64,000 nt of DNA from JAKJGA01 sp029554345 (GCA_035395685.1 DAOPBR010000006.1:15637-79636); one strand, 5' to 3'. Shown: positions 1-8,864, counted from the stretch's first letter. Made by a program: numbers and translations. Notes: generated from the sequence alone by a model not told the origin.

Positions 1-671
1 CCGTAAAGGTTCATCGGAGTATCCATCTGCTGGATGTATCCGTCTTTCATTACAACAACCTTGTCTCCAAGAGTCATCGCTTCAATCTGGTCATGAGTTA
101 CATAGATCATTGTAGCCTGAAGCTGATTGTGAAGACGTGCAATCTCAACGCGCATTGTTCCGCGGAGTTTTGCGTCAAGGTTTGAAAGAGGCTCGTCAAA
201 AAGGAAAACCTTAGGATTTCTTACAATCGCTCTTCCGAGAGCGACACGCTGACGCTGACCGCCTGAAAGCTGTTTAGGTTTTCTTGAAAGAAGATTTTCG
301 ATATGAAGAATCTGTGCTGCTTCTTTAACACGTTTATCGATTTCATCTTTTGGAACTTTTCTCATTTTGAGGCCGAATGCCATATTTTCGTATATGCTCA
401 TGTGAGGGTAGAGCGCATAGTTCTGGAAAACCATTGCAATGTCTCTGTCCTTAGGGTGAACGTCATTTACACGTTTTTCGTCGATATAGAGATCTCCGCT
501 TGAAATTTCCTCAAGACCGGCGATCATTCTGAGAGTTGTAGATTTTCCGCATCCGGAAGGTCCTACGAGAATAACAAATTCTCTGTCATTGATGTCGATA
601 TTAACATCGTGAACAGCGTGAAATCCGTTGGAATAAACCTTGTTTATGTCCTTTAAAATTACTTTTGCCAT
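1..671 (-). CDS. ABC transporter ATP-binding protein, sugar-type (MalK/UgpC/MsmX-like), truncated by window edge
   Basis: ATPase subunit that would power an ABC importer, most likely for sugars or glycerol phosphate, from the cytoplasmic face of the membrane. About 223 codons are visible; the C-terminal regulatory part lies outside the window. Visible motifs are Walker A GPSGCGKST (37-45), Q-loop FQNYALYP (~82-89), signature LSGGQRQRVALGRA (135-148), Walker B VFLFDEP (155-161) and the H-loop His in VTHDQ (~193). The signature followed by QRVALGRA and the FQNYALYPHM stretch are typical of the MalK/UgpC group. The start is ATG with AAGGAG just upstream and a good sigma70-like promoter behind it. 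No permease or binding protein is visible, so the substrate is unknown and a shared ATPase (MsmX-like) is possible. Confidence 0.93.
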   Translation of the reverse strand, partial: MAKVILKDINKVYSNGFHAVHDVNIDINDREFVILVGPSGCGKSTTLRMIAGLEEISSGDLYIDEKRVNDVHPKDRDIAMVFQNYALYPHMSIYENMAFGLKMRKVPKDEIDKRVKEAAQILHIENLLSRKPKQLSGGQRQRVALGRAIVRNPKVFLFDEPLSNLDAKLRGTMRVEIARLHNQLQATMIYVTHDQIEAMTLGDKVVVMKDGYIQQMDTPMNLY

Positions 672-703
672 GAAAAGCTCCTTATATTTGTAATGGTGCC
701 TCA

Positions 704-731
704 CTTGTACTATCGGGCTGTGATGTGTCAA
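704..731 (-). promoter_or_regulatory. Candidate sigma70-type promoter for the ABC ATPase
   Basis: On the minus strand TTGACA (726-731) is followed after 16 bases by TACAAG (704-709), about 33 bases before the ATG. The -35 box is perfect and the -10 box matches four of six. The same TTGACA-N16-TACAAG arrangement occurs at 30380-30407. Inferred from sequence only. Confidence 0.45.
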
Positions 732-842
732 TCTATTTTTCAGTCGCGCTGGACTGTAAAACCCCCAGTTCAAGAACGAAGTGCAATAGGCAAAAGGGCT
801 TGACTCTGATATTGACGGGAAATAATTGACCAAAGGTGTTGT

Positions 843-2051
843 ATGTTTGCTACTGTAAAAACGGCAATTGAAGATCTCCGCTCAGGGAAAATGATAATTC
901 TGGTCGATAATGAAGACCGGGAAAATGAGGGCGATGTTGTAATAGCGGCTGATTTCTGTTCAACCGAAAACATCAATTTTATGATAACCCATGCCCGCGG
1001 ACTTGTATGTGTTCCAATGGAAGCGTCAATGCTTGATAAAATAGGCATTCCTATGATGTGCCCTGTAAATACCGACACATTTCACACTGCTTTTACAGTT
1101 TCTGTTGATGCGAGAGATATTACAACTACCGGAATTTCAGCATCTGACAGGGCAAATACCGTCAAAGCACTTATAAAAGAAGATTCCTCCGCTGAAAATT
1201 TTAAACAACCGGGTCATATTTTCCCACTTTCTGCAAAAAAAGGCGGAGTTCTTGTACGTGCCGGTCATACTGAGGGAAGCGTTGATCTTGCGAAAATGGC
1301 CGGTCTTACACCTGCCGCTGTAATCTGTGAAATTCTGAATGATGACGGAACCATGGCCCGCCGTGATGCTCTGATAGATTTTGCCAAAAAGCACGGACTG
1401 AATATAGTTACTATAGAAGATATTATAAAATTCCGCCAGAAGTCAGAACGTCTTGTTGAAAGAATTTCCGAAGCTAAGCTTCCGACAGAATACGGTGAAT
1501 TTAATATAATAGCATATGAAACAAAAACGGACAATCTGACTCACGTAGCCCTGGTAAAAGGTGATATCCGCGGGATGGAAAATGTACTGGTCAGGGTTCA
1601 TTCTGAGTGCCTTACCGGAGATGCTTTTTCTTCCCGCAGATGCGATTGCGGAGATCAGCTTCACAGAGCAATGCAGATGGTTCAAAAAGAAGGTTGCGGA
1701 GTTATACTCTACATGCGTCAGGAAGGTCGCGGAATCGGGCTTTCCAATAAGATAAAAGCATATCATCTTCAGGATCACGGACTTGATACTGTTGAAGCGA
1801 ATATCAAGCTCGGATTTCCGCCTGATCTGCGCGATTACGGAATCGGTGCGCAGATACTTGTTGATCTTGGAATTAAAACCATGCGCCTTATGACCAATAA
1901 TCCACAGAAAGTGATAGGGCTTGAAGGATACGGTCTTAAGATAGTTGAACGTGTTGCGATTGAAATTGCGGCTCTTGATGATAATAAACATTACCTTTCC
2001 GTAAAGCGCGACAAGATGGGACATCTTATAATGGGAAGCGGCGGTGCCTGA
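843..2051 (+). CDS. ribBA: Bifunctional 3,4-dihydroxy-2-butanone-4-phosphate synthase / GTP cyclohydrolase II
   Basis: Makes the two precursors that enter riboflavin synthesis: the C4 unit from ribulose 5-phosphate (RibB half, ~1-200) and the pyrimidine precursor from GTP (RibA half, ~205-400). The RibB half shows the acidic metal/substrate motif DNEDRENEGD (~22-31) and the HARG segment. The RibA half shows HSECLTGD and RRCDCG (~252-272), whose three Cys bind zinc, then YMRQEGRGIGL and the NNPQK motif. At 402 aa it has the usual length of the fusion. The ATG follows AAAGGTG. The next gene overlaps its end, so the two are probably cotranscribed, but no other riboflavin gene is in the window. 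Confidence 0.97.
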   Translation: MFATVKTAIEDLRSGKMIILVDNEDRENEGDVVIAADFCSTENINFMITHARGLVCVPMEASMLDKIGIPMMCPVNTDTFHTAFTVSVDARDITTTGISASDRANTVKALIKEDSSAENFKQPGHIFPLSAKKGGVLVRAGHTEGSVDLAKMAGLTPAAVICEILNDDGTMARRDALIDFAKKHGLNIVTIEDIIKFRQKSERLVERISEAKLPTEYGEFNIIAYETKTDNLTHVALVKGDIRGMENVLVRVHSECLTGDAFSSRRCDCGDQLHRAMQMVQKEGCGVILYMRQEGRGIGLSNKIKAYHLQDHGLDTVEANIKLGFPPDLRDYGIGAQILVDLGIKTMRLMTNNPQKVIGLEGYGLKIVERVAIEIAALDDNKHYLSVKRDKMGHLIMGSGGA

Positions 2052-2976
2052 AATGGAAGCACTCGATAACATCATTCAGAAGAATCAGATAACTGTAATG
2101 GTAATTGACGATGAGGATATTGTCCGTTTTTCATTGCGCAAGAAGCTTGCAAAATTCGGTTATAATGTCATTTCGCTCGATAAAGCCGAAGATGCGCTAT
2201 ATATGCTCAAAAATGAAGAAGTTAAAGTTGATTTTATAGTTACCGATATCAAACTTCGCAAAATGGACGGAATTGAATTTCTGCGTCATATAAAAACCAT
2301 CGATATTTCCATTCCTGTAATAATTACAGGTCAGGGAAATGTCGACGATGCCATACAGGCTCTCCGTTACGGTGCACGCGATTTTATTAAAAAGCCTATT
2401 GATGAAAACGAAATAGCTTCTATAATACGTTCTGAAGTTAAACGCAAAATACAGGAACAGCTGGCTGTCGATATCGGAAAATTCGTAAAAGAGGAAAGAC
2501 GTGAGTTTATTCTTCCTCTTGACGTTGAAGCCGGTGATGTTTTAGCGCATGAACTGACGAAGAATCTTCACTCAACCGGATTGTTTACCGCATCTGACGC
2601 TGAAAATATCGGTGTTGCGCTAAGGGAATCGATTTCAAATGCGATTTTTCACGGGAACCTTGAAATGTCCTCCGACATACGGGAATCGGGCGGAAACAAA
2701 GCTTTCAAAGAAGAGTTTGACAAAAGAAGAAACGATCCGTTATACTCCGGAAGAACGGTTCGCGTTTTTTATCATCTTCATCCCGATTTTGTGGAATTCG
2801 AAGTCGAAGACGAGGGTAAAGGCTTTAACAGCTCGGCTCTTCCTGATCCGACTGATCCCGAAAACTTTTTCAAAAAAAGCGGAAGGGGAATTCTTTATGT
2901 CCGTCTTTATATGGATGAAGTGGAATGGAATGATAAAGGCAACCGCATAAGAATGAGAAAAAATACATCGAGGTAA
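2044..2976 (+). CDS. Response regulator receiver fused to a HATPase (anti-sigma-kinase-like) domain
   Basis: Signal-transduction protein of about 310 aa. Residues ~15-130 form a receiver domain with the acidic pair in VIDDED, the phosphoacceptor Asp68 in VTDIK, the switch Thr in ITGQG and the conserved Lys in FIKKP. Residues ~165-305 form a GHKL ATPase with N-box ESISNAIFHGN, G1 box EDEGKGF and G2 region SGRGILYV, closest in style to RsbW/SpoIIAB-type serine kinases. There is no His-phosphorylation domain, so the fusion probably couples phosphorelay input to a partner-switching output. The start is GTG 2044 (eight-base overlap with ribBA, GGGAAG at a good distance) or ATG 2053. Confidence 0.85.
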   Translation: MPEMEALDNIIQKNQITVMVIDDEDIVRFSLRKKLAKFGYNVISLDKAEDALYMLKNEEVKVDFIVTDIKLRKMDGIEFLRHIKTIDISIPVIITGQGNVDDAIQALRYGARDFIKKPIDENEIASIIRSEVKRKIQEQLAVDIGKFVKEERREFILPLDVEAGDVLAHELTKNLHSTGLFTASDAENIGVALRESISNAIFHGNLEMSSDIRESGGNKAFKEEFDKRRNDPLYSGRTVRVFYHLHPDFVEFEVEDEGKGFNSSALPDPTDPENFFKKSGRGILYVRLYMDEVEWNDKGNRIRMRKNTSR

Positions 2977-2979
2977 TTG

Positions 2980-4002
2980 ATGCAGAGTATCAGATATGAA
3001 AATGGAAGTCTTTTTGTATTGGATCAGACTATGCTTCCTTCTAAAGAAAGCTATAAAGAATTAAAAACATACCGCGACGCGGGTTATGCGCTGGCTGATA
3101 TGGTTGTCAGAGGAGCATCGCTTTGCGCTATAGTTATGGCTTATGGGATGATTCTTGCGGCTGAAAAAGCCCGCTCGGAAGATGTTGAAATTTTCAGGGA
3201 AGATGTTTATGCCGCTCTTGATTTTTTTGAAAAAACCAGAATAAATTCGCCTCTTTCTCATGCTTATCTTGCAAAAATGCGTGAGATGATTCAGAATGAA
3301 TACTCTATTGAAAAAATAAAAAGTGCGCTAGATAATGAAGTTAAATTGATGACTTCAAGAGAAAAGGAATATTCAAAAGGGCTTGTTGATAAGTGTTCAG
3401 GAATCATTTCTGATAATGATTCGATCCTGACATATTCTAATTACGGTGCGCTTGCTTCCGTTTCAGAAGGCTCCGTTATTCCCGTTATATGCGAAGGTGT
3501 CCGTGCACATAATAACATTAAGGTATATTGCGCCGAAACCCGTCCTTATCTGCAGGGTGCGAAGCTCACCGCGTGGGAATTTAAAAAACATGGAATAGAC
3601 GTTACGGTTATTACTGATAATGCCGCTGCTTTTATGATGAAAACAGGAAAAATTAATAAGGTTATAACCGGTGCGGACAGGATTGCGAAGAACGGCGACA
3701 TCGTTGCGAAAATAGGAACATATATGCTGGCGCTTTCGGCAAAAGCGAACAATGTTCCTTTTTATGTAGCTGCTCCTTCATTTTTGGTAGATGATTCGCT
3801 TATAAAAGGAAGTGATGCCGCAATTGAAGAGCGCCCTATAAGCGAGGTTGCACACCTTTCGGATATTACTGTTGTTCCTGAAGGAATAAAAATAATCAAT
3901 CCGGTTTTTGATGTAACAGAAGCTGCCCTCATTACAGCACTGGCAACAGAGAAGGGGATAGAGAAAAATCTTGCTTCTGCCGGAACTTCGGCGATAGCTT
4001 AA
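2980..4002 (+). CDS. eIF-2B alpha/MtnA-like protein with altered active site
   Basis: Member of the eIF2B/MtnA/ribose-1,5-bisphosphate isomerase superfamily, about 340 aa. Family features are clear: AETRPYLQGAKLTAWE, VITDNAAAFMM, GADRIAKNGD with the catalytic Asp, KIGTYMLAL and PFYVAAPSF. However, the segment that carries the catalytic Cys in methylthioribose-1-phosphate isomerase (THCN) reads TYSNYG here, and the N-terminal RGAPAIG substrate loop reads RGASLCAI. It may therefore act on another sugar phosphate, or be non-catalytic. The ATG at 2980 is chosen over the in-frame TTG at 2977 because GAGGT lies at a suitable distance. It follows the previous gene directly, so cotranscription is likely. 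Confidence 0.8.
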   Translation: MQSIRYENGSLFVLDQTMLPSKESYKELKTYRDAGYALADMVVRGASLCAIVMAYGMILAAEKARSEDVEIFREDVYAALDFFEKTRINSPLSHAYLAKMREMIQNEYSIEKIKSALDNEVKLMTSREKEYSKGLVDKCSGIISDNDSILTYSNYGALASVSEGSVIPVICEGVRAHNNIKVYCAETRPYLQGAKLTAWEFKKHGIDVTVITDNAAAFMMKTGKINKVITGADRIAKNGDIVAKIGTYMLALSAKANNVPFYVAAPSFLVDDSLIKGSDAAIEERPISEVAHLSDITVVPEGIKIINPVFDVTEAALITALATEKGIEKNLASAGTSAIA

Positions 4003-4003
4003 T

Positions 4004-4546
4004 ATGAACGGCATTTTTAAATATATTCTTGTTCCTGTTGACGGTTTCTGTTCAAGAGTTCTTGCAGCTGTCGGTGCGCTTGCTCTTGTTCAGTTTCCGA
4101 ATTTTGTAGTTCATTATCTGCAAAGGCTCGGCGGACATATTGACGAACTTAAACGCATGCTTGATCAGTATAATCAGGCTGCTGCCATGACCGGCAAAAC
4201 ATTCGAGCAATATGTCATTCTTCATAAAACATCGAATGTTCCGGAAATAGCCCAGACCGGAAGAATAATTGAATCAAGTGCCGAAAGATATCTTGAACTG
4301 AAAACGGCGCTTGATCAAATATCTCAAAGTCCTTCGTTTTTGAAGTTTTTTGCGTTTTTGAAAAATGCCGATTACGAAATATTTAAGAGCACACTGGTTA
4401 ATTATACTCCCGGATTTTCATTTAATTCGGAATGTATCGTTTATGCTTTGGCCGGTCTTGCCGTCGCGTCACTTTTTTATTTTATTCTTAAAATAATGCT
4501 GAAAATGCTTTTTGATAAAATATCAAATCCGCCGCGCAAAAACTGA
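4004..4546 (+). CDS. DUF2937-like membrane protein
   Basis: Protein of 180 aa with an N-terminal hydrophobic segment (~14-37), a long central helical part and a C-terminal membrane segment (~142-168), so both ends are probably anchored in the inner membrane with the middle on one side. The stretch DGFCSRVLAAVGALALVQFP followed by LQRLGGHIDELKRML resembles the DUF2937 family as I remember it; its function is unknown. It starts two bases after the upstream stop and is probably the last gene of that operon. Confidence 0.7.
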   Translation: MNGIFKYILVPVDGFCSRVLAAVGALALVQFPNFVVHYLQRLGGHIDELKRMLDQYNQAAAMTGKTFEQYVILHKTSNVPEIAQTGRIIESSAERYLELKTALDQISQSPSFLKFFAFLKNADYEIFKSTLVNYTPGFSFNSECIVYALAGLAVASLFYFILKIMLKMLFDKISNPPRKN

Positions 4547-4556
4547 TAAACCAAAA

Positions 4557-6221
4557 TTATTTGAAGAATATATCGTGCTGTCTGCGTTTATTGTTCTTAT
4601 CGTGTTCTGAAAAGAACTTTTCGCCTGTAAGCGGATCGAATCCGGTATAATAAGTTACTGAAGAAATTGTTCCGGGAAGAGGAATGAATAACTGTACCTG
4701 GTTCGGTACAAACTTCAGAAGACGGAAAATTTTATCTTTCATTTTTTTCATGTCGTTTTCGGTAGAACCCGGATGTGCGCTCATAAGATAAGGAATTATG
4801 AAGCGTTTGATTCCGAGTCTTTTTGTTGATGCAAAATATTTTTCTGCGAATTTATCAAATGAGCAGACGGGTTTTTTCCTCATGGCGCGCAGTGTCATTT
4901 CTTCAGTGTGCTCGGGAGCGACTTTGAGCTGACCGCTCACTCTTTTCTCGATAAACTCATCAAGCAGTTCCGGATTGTCATTTATGAAAAGATCATAACG
5001 TATTCCCGAACCGATAGTAAGGTGTTTAACTTTCTTGACCGAATCGATTTTACGCATCAGCTCAAACCATCTTTTATGACTGGTTTTGAGATTTTTGCAG
5101 CGCGCGGGATAAAGACAGCTTTCACGTGCGCATTTCCAGCCGTTTGAACAGTCAGTGCCGTACATGTTTGCTGAAGGTCCGCCGAGATCAGTTATATGTC
5201 CTTTGAAATAATTCATTGAAGCAATTTTTTCTGCTTCGGCTATACAGCTTGCACCACTTCTCGATATGATTCTTTTGCCCTGATGCATAAATATAGAACA
5301 GAAAGAGCATCCTGAAACGCAGCCTCTGTGAGAATTGATTGAGAATTTAATCATTTCAAAGGCAGCGATTTTTTCATTGCCGTATTTTGGATGAACTTTG
5401 CGCGAATACGGAAGAGAATACACAAGATCAAGATCGCTTTGTGAAAAAACTTTCTGCGGGTATGAAACCAGATAGCGTGTACCGGATTTTTGTGATATCA
5501 TTTTATCACGGTTTAAATAAGTTATTCTGAAAGCTTCTGCAAATTTTTCCTTTGATGTAAGAGCTTCTTCTTCGGCCGGAAGCTGTTCGGAATTCTCGGG
5601 AGCATTGCTTGAGAAGATCATAGTTCCTTCGATGCCTTCTGTTTTTTCCCCGGAACTGAGTCTTTCTGCATATTCGAGACATGCGAATTCTCCCATACCA
5701 TGAACGAGAATATCTGCACGCGAATCTGCAAGTATCGAACGGCGGAGTTTTCCGCTCGTAAAATCGTAATGCGCGAAACGCCGCATCGAAGCTTCTATTC
5801 CGCCGATTAATACCGGAGTTTCCTTGTCTATCTGCTTGATGAGATTGCAGTATTTTATAAGTGCTCTGTCAGGTCTCTGAGTTGCCATCGATTCGGGAAG
5901 GTAAGGGTCATCGTTTCGGATTTTTCCGAAGGCGGTAAATTTCATGAGTGATGAGTCAACATTTCCTGATGATACACCATAGAAGAGTCTGGGTTTTCCG
6001 AAAGAAGCGATTTTCTGAACATCATCATCTTTGAGCGCGTCGCATACAGCAACTCGGAACCCGTGATGTTCAAGAAAACGTCCGATTACGGCTGTTCCGA
6101 AAGAAGGATGATCGATATAAACATCACCCGTCAAAAGAAGAATATCTATGTAATCCCAGCCCAGTTTTTTTAATTCTTCCGGGCTTGCGGGAAGAAATTC
6201 GCATGGGCTTTTAGAAATCAC
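4557..6221 (-). CDS. ygiQ: YgiQ-family radical SAM protein
   Basis: Radical SAM enzyme of unknown substrate with the UPF0313/YgiQ layout. The N-terminal domain carries VTGD/LTGD-DVYIDHPSFG, the middle has the iron-sulfur motif RGCVSGCSFC (Cys-x3-Cys-x2-Cys) followed by SIFMHQGKRIISRS, and there are conserved ITDLGGPSANMYG and LKVAPEH segments. It ends soon after YTGFDPLTGEKF, so the C-terminal DUF3362 tail is short. An in-frame TTG at 6272 would lengthen it by 17 aa but has no SD. GTG 6221, just inside the end of the DJ-1 gene with AGGA upstream, looks better. It is the third gene of a yqhA-DJ-1-ygiQ operon. Confidence 0.93.
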   Translation of the reverse strand: MISKSPCEFLPASPEELKKLGWDYIDILLLTGDVYIDHPSFGTAVIGRFLEHHGFRVAVCDALKDDDVQKIASFGKPRLFYGVSSGNVDSSLMKFTAFGKIRNDDPYLPESMATQRPDRALIKYCNLIKQIDKETPVLIGGIEASMRRFAHYDFTSGKLRRSILADSRADILVHGMGEFACLEYAERLSSGEKTEGIEGTMIFSSNAPENSEQLPAEEEALTSKEKFAEAFRITYLNRDKMISQKSGTRYLVSYPQKVFSQSDLDLVYSLPYSRKVHPKYGNEKIAAFEMIKFSINSHRGCVSGCSFCSIFMHQGKRIISRSGASCIAEAEKIASMNYFKGHITDLGGPSANMYGTDCSNGWKCARESCLYPARCKNLKTSHKRWFELMRKIDSVKKVKHLTIGSGIRYDLFINDNPELLDEFIEKRVSGQLKVAPEHTEEMTLRAMRKKPVCSFDKFAEKYFASTKRLGIKRFIIPYLMSAHPGSTENDMKKMKDKIFRLLKFVPNQVQLFIPLPGTISSVTYYTGFDPLTGEKFFSEHDKNNKRRQHDIFFK

Positions 6222-6762
6222 CTTTGATAAACATCCTTTTTTGAAGAGATTCAGCTTTTTCTTTTCCGTCAATAAGTTCGATAATTTTAAGCGTGAAAAG
6301 AGCAGTGACTCCGGCGCTTCTTCCTGTTATTATTTTGCCGTCAACGGTTACATCTTCATTTGTAAATTTAGAATGAGTAATTTCCTTTTCATCTCCCGGA
6401 AAGCATGTGAATTTTTTTCCGTCGAGAATTCCGCTTCTTCCAAGAGCAATCGGAGCGGCGCATACTGCACCGATAATCCCGCCTGCCGCGTAGATTCTCT
6501 GAATAAAAGACATTACCCGGTCATGATCACGCAGATTTGTGCTGCCCGGCATTCCGCCCGGAAGAATAAAAGCTCCGAATTCCTCAAAACGTATTTCAGT
6601 AAGAATCTTGTCGGCGGTAATTTGAATTGAATGCGCGCCTGTTACAATTTTATTTTTAAGTGATGCGGTTGTGACAGTATGTCCTGCACGGCGGAGCATG
6701 TCGATGATTGTTACGGCTTCGATTTCCTCGAAACCTTCCGCAAGCGGTACCAATATATTCAT
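6211..6762 (-). CDS. DJ-1/PfpI family protein
   Basis: DJ-1 superfamily protein of 183 aa, whose members are glyoxalase III-like enzymes, deglycase candidates or redox chaperones. The nucleophilic Cys is Cys101 in GAVCAAP and the partner Glu is Glu15 in GFEEIE, matching Cys106 and Glu18 of human DJ-1. The PGG motif (ILPGGMPGS) is also present. The start is strongly supported by GGAGGA just before ATG. It sits nine bases downstream of the YqhA-like gene and overlaps the YgiQ gene, so it is the middle member of the operon. Confidence 0.93.
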   Translation of the reverse strand: MNILVPLAEGFEEIEAVTIIDMLRRAGHTVTTASLKNKIVTGAHSIQITADKILTEIRFEEFGAFILPGGMPGSTNLRDHDRVMSFIQRIYAAGGIIGAVCAAPIALGRSGILDGKKFTCFPGDEKEITHSKFTNEDVTVDGKIITGRSAGVTALFTLKIIELIDGKEKAESLQKRMFIKGDF

Positions 6763-6771
6763 AGATCCTCC

Positions 6772-7335
6772 TTAATTGTGTCCTGATTTTGATTTATGAA
6801 GAAAATAAAGCCCTGTTGAAAGAGCAAAAATTGAAAGTGCAAGATATATCATGTCGAGCGCTGTTGAAAAATTCTGAGCACGGTTAAGAACCATCTGAAA
6901 ATATTTAACAATGAGGGCCATTATTATAACCTGCGCAATTTTATCTTTGAGCACATCGAGGGAACCGATGTTGAGAATGCTTGAAGCTTCACTTTTCTTT
7001 GCGGTATCGATGTGTGAAATAAAAAGCTCATAAAGACCGAAGCTGAAAAGAATTAGAACCACTGCTATGAGATAAACGTCAATTGCTCCTATAATGTTTA
7101 CTATTACAAGAGTGTGAATGTCTATCGAATGATTTCCGCCGAGATAATATACAATATCCTTTAAAGTAAAAAGAATGTCTTTGCTCGCCAGAACGAATAA
7201 AATAAATGAAGCAATAAGACTTGATACAACCGCGAAAAGAACCAGAAACCTTCCGCTCCAGAGAAAATGTTCAAATATTTTTTCTATATTAAAAGTGCGG
7301 CGTTTGTCGTTTTTAAGATATTTGCTTTTTTTCAT
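6772..7335 (-). CDS. YqhA/UPF0114 family membrane protein
   Basis: Integral membrane protein of 187 aa resembling the YqhA/UPF0114 family, whose function is unknown. There are four likely membrane segments (~28-52, ~79-106, ~132-152, ~158-178). Family-like stretches are FEHFLWSGRFLVLFAVV near the N-terminus and SLDVLKDKIAQVIIMALIV. AAAGGGG precedes the ATG. A candidate promoter lies directly upstream, so this is probably the first gene of the operon with DJ-1 and ygiQ. Confidence 0.8.
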   Translation of the reverse strand: MKKSKYLKNDKRRTFNIEKIFEHFLWSGRFLVLFAVVSSLIASFILFVLASKDILFTLKDIVYYLGGNHSIDIHTLVIVNIIGAIDVYLIAVVLILFSFGLYELFISHIDTAKKSEASSILNIGSLDVLKDKIAQVIIMALIVKYFQMVLNRAQNFSTALDMIYLALSIFALSTGLYFLHKSKSGHN

Positions 7336-7354
7336 ATTTCCCCTTTATTATTTA

Positions 7355-7384
7355 ATTCTCAATTCAGTCCGGCATCCCTGTCAA
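7355..7384 (-). promoter_or_regulatory. Candidate promoter for the yqhA-DJ-1-ygiQ operon
   Basis: On the minus strand TTGACA (7379-7384) is followed after 18 bases by GAGAAT (7355-7360), 20 bases before the ATG of the YqhA-like gene. The -35 box is perfect and the -10 box moderate. Inference from sequence only. Confidence 0.35.
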
Positions 7385-7499
7385 GGTGTTTATCTTCTGA
7401 AACTACTTCAAATTTTTCTATCCGTAAGCTTATTTTTCTTTTCAAAAAATGTTTGCTATTATCGTTTGACTGTTTTCCAATTAGTCAAGCGGAGGAATT

Positions 7500-8738
7500 T
7501 TGAGAGCCGAAACTGTTTTTATCCTTATTGTTGCCATTCTGATTGCTGATTTTATTCTGGAAAGGATTTTATCCTTTCTTAATTACAAAAGTCTCGGAAA
7601 ATCCGTTCCTGATGAACTTAAAGGAACATATGACGAAGAAAAATATGCCAAACAGCAGAAATACGAAAAGGAAAATATCCGCTTCTCTGTTATATCGTCA
7701 GTGTTCAGTTCAATTCTTATTTTTTTGATGCTGTTTTTCGACGGATTTGCCTTTGTTGATTCATTTGCAAGATCTGTTTCAACAGACCCGGGTTTTAGCG
7801 CATTGATTTTTTTCGGAATTCTGCTTATATCGTTTGATCTTATTAATAGTCCTTTTGAGATATATGACATATTTGTTATTGAGCAGAAATACGGATTCAA
7901 TAAAACAACTCCGCTTACATATTTTCTTGATAAGATTAAAGGCTGGCTTATCGGCGGAATAATAGGCGGGATAATTCTTTCTCTCATAGTTATTTTTATT
8001 CAGAAATTTCCTGATACTTTCTGGATATTTGCGTGGATAACAATCACTGTATTTATGATTTTCTTCACGATGTTTTATTCATCAGTAATCGCGCCGCTTT
8101 TTAACAAGCAGACTCCTCTTGAAGAAGGAGAGCTGAAAAGCGGAATAACTGCTTTTGCTCAAAAAGCCGGATTTAAACTCGATAATATTTATGTAATAGA
8201 CGGTTCGAAAAGGACTACAAAAGCAAATGCTTATTTCAGCGGACTTTTTTCAAAAAAAAGAATCGTGCTTTTTGACACTCTGATTAAGGAACTTACTCCG
8301 GGTCAGATCATTGCGGTTCTTGCTCATGAAATCGGGCATTATAAAAAAAAGCACACTCTTATGATGATTCTTTTTTCCGTTATTCAGACCGGCGGTCTTT
8401 TGTTTGTTTTAAGTCTTTTTATCGGCAACAGTGTTCTGTCTTCGGCTTTGGGAGCGGAGGCGCATTCTATTCATATGGCTATAATCGCTTTCGGTATTCT
8501 ATATGTTCCCATATCTACAATAACAGGTATTTTTCTGAACATGCTTTCGCGGAAGCATGAGTATGAAGCTGATAATTTCGCATCAAAGTATTTTTCAGCT
8601 GAAGAACTTTCCGGTGCATTGAAGAAGCTTGCAGAGAACAATCTTTCAAATCTGACTCCGCATCCGCTTTATGTTTTTTTTCATTATTCGCATCCGCCTA
8701 TCGGAGAGAGAATAAGGAATCTCATGAACCGTTTGTGA
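7500..8738 (+). CDS. M48-family CAAX-type membrane metalloprotease (Ste24-like)
   Basis: Zinc metallopeptidase of 412 aa in the membrane. The catalytic HExxH motif is HEIGH (~276-280) and the downstream zinc-ligand region is EYEADNFA (~352-359). Several hydrophobic segments lie before and after it, as in Ste24/CAAX-prenyl-type proteases. In bacteria these are thought to act in membrane protein quality control, not in prenyl processing. The start is TTG, clearly set by a perfect GGAGG five bases upstream. An inverted repeat TTGACT-N11-AGTCAA lies just before it (around 7466-7488) and could be a regulatory site. It stands alone, with a hairpin about 75 bases downstream. Confidence 0.9.
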   Translation: MRAETVFILIVAILIADFILERILSFLNYKSLGKSVPDELKGTYDEEKYAKQQKYEKENIRFSVISSVFSSILIFLMLFFDGFAFVDSFARSVSTDPGFSALIFFGILLISFDLINSPFEIYDIFVIEQKYGFNKTTPLTYFLDKIKGWLIGGIIGGIILSLIVIFIQKFPDTFWIFAWITITVFMIFFTMFYSSVIAPLFNKQTPLEEGELKSGITAFAQKAGFKLDNIYVIDGSKRTTKANAYFSGLFSKKRIVLFDTLIKELTPGQIIAVLAHEIGHYKKKHTLMMILFSVIQTGGLLFVLSLFIGNSVLSSALGAEAHSIHMAIIAFGILYVPISTITGIFLNMLSRKHEYEADNFASKYFSAEELSGALKKLAENNLSNLTPHPLYVFFHYSHPPIGERIRNLMNRL

Positions 8739-8811
8739 TATGCAATCTTAATAAAAAAAGCTTGCAAAATACAAGTCAAGTATCAAAGTGACTGTAATTT
8801 CTGATGTTGTC

Positions 8812-8842
8812 AAAAGCTGTCCCGAAGGACAGCTTTTTATTT
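8812..8842 (+). terminator. Strong intrinsic terminator or attenuator upstream of rimP
   Basis: An 11-bp perfect stem (8812-8822 with 8827-8837) closes a CGAA tetraloop and runs into TTTTATTTT. It lies 73 bases after the protease gene and only 22 bases before the rimP start. It could end the protease transcript or act as a regulated attenuator in the leader of the rimP-nusA-infB operon. No convincing promoter is visible between hairpin and rimP. Confidence 0.8.
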
Positions 8843-8864
8843 TACTGTGGGTCTGAGGTATTTG

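Noticed and set aside
1443..2075. Antisense frame under ribBA
   Set aside because: Shadow of the RibA domain; no start signal or family.
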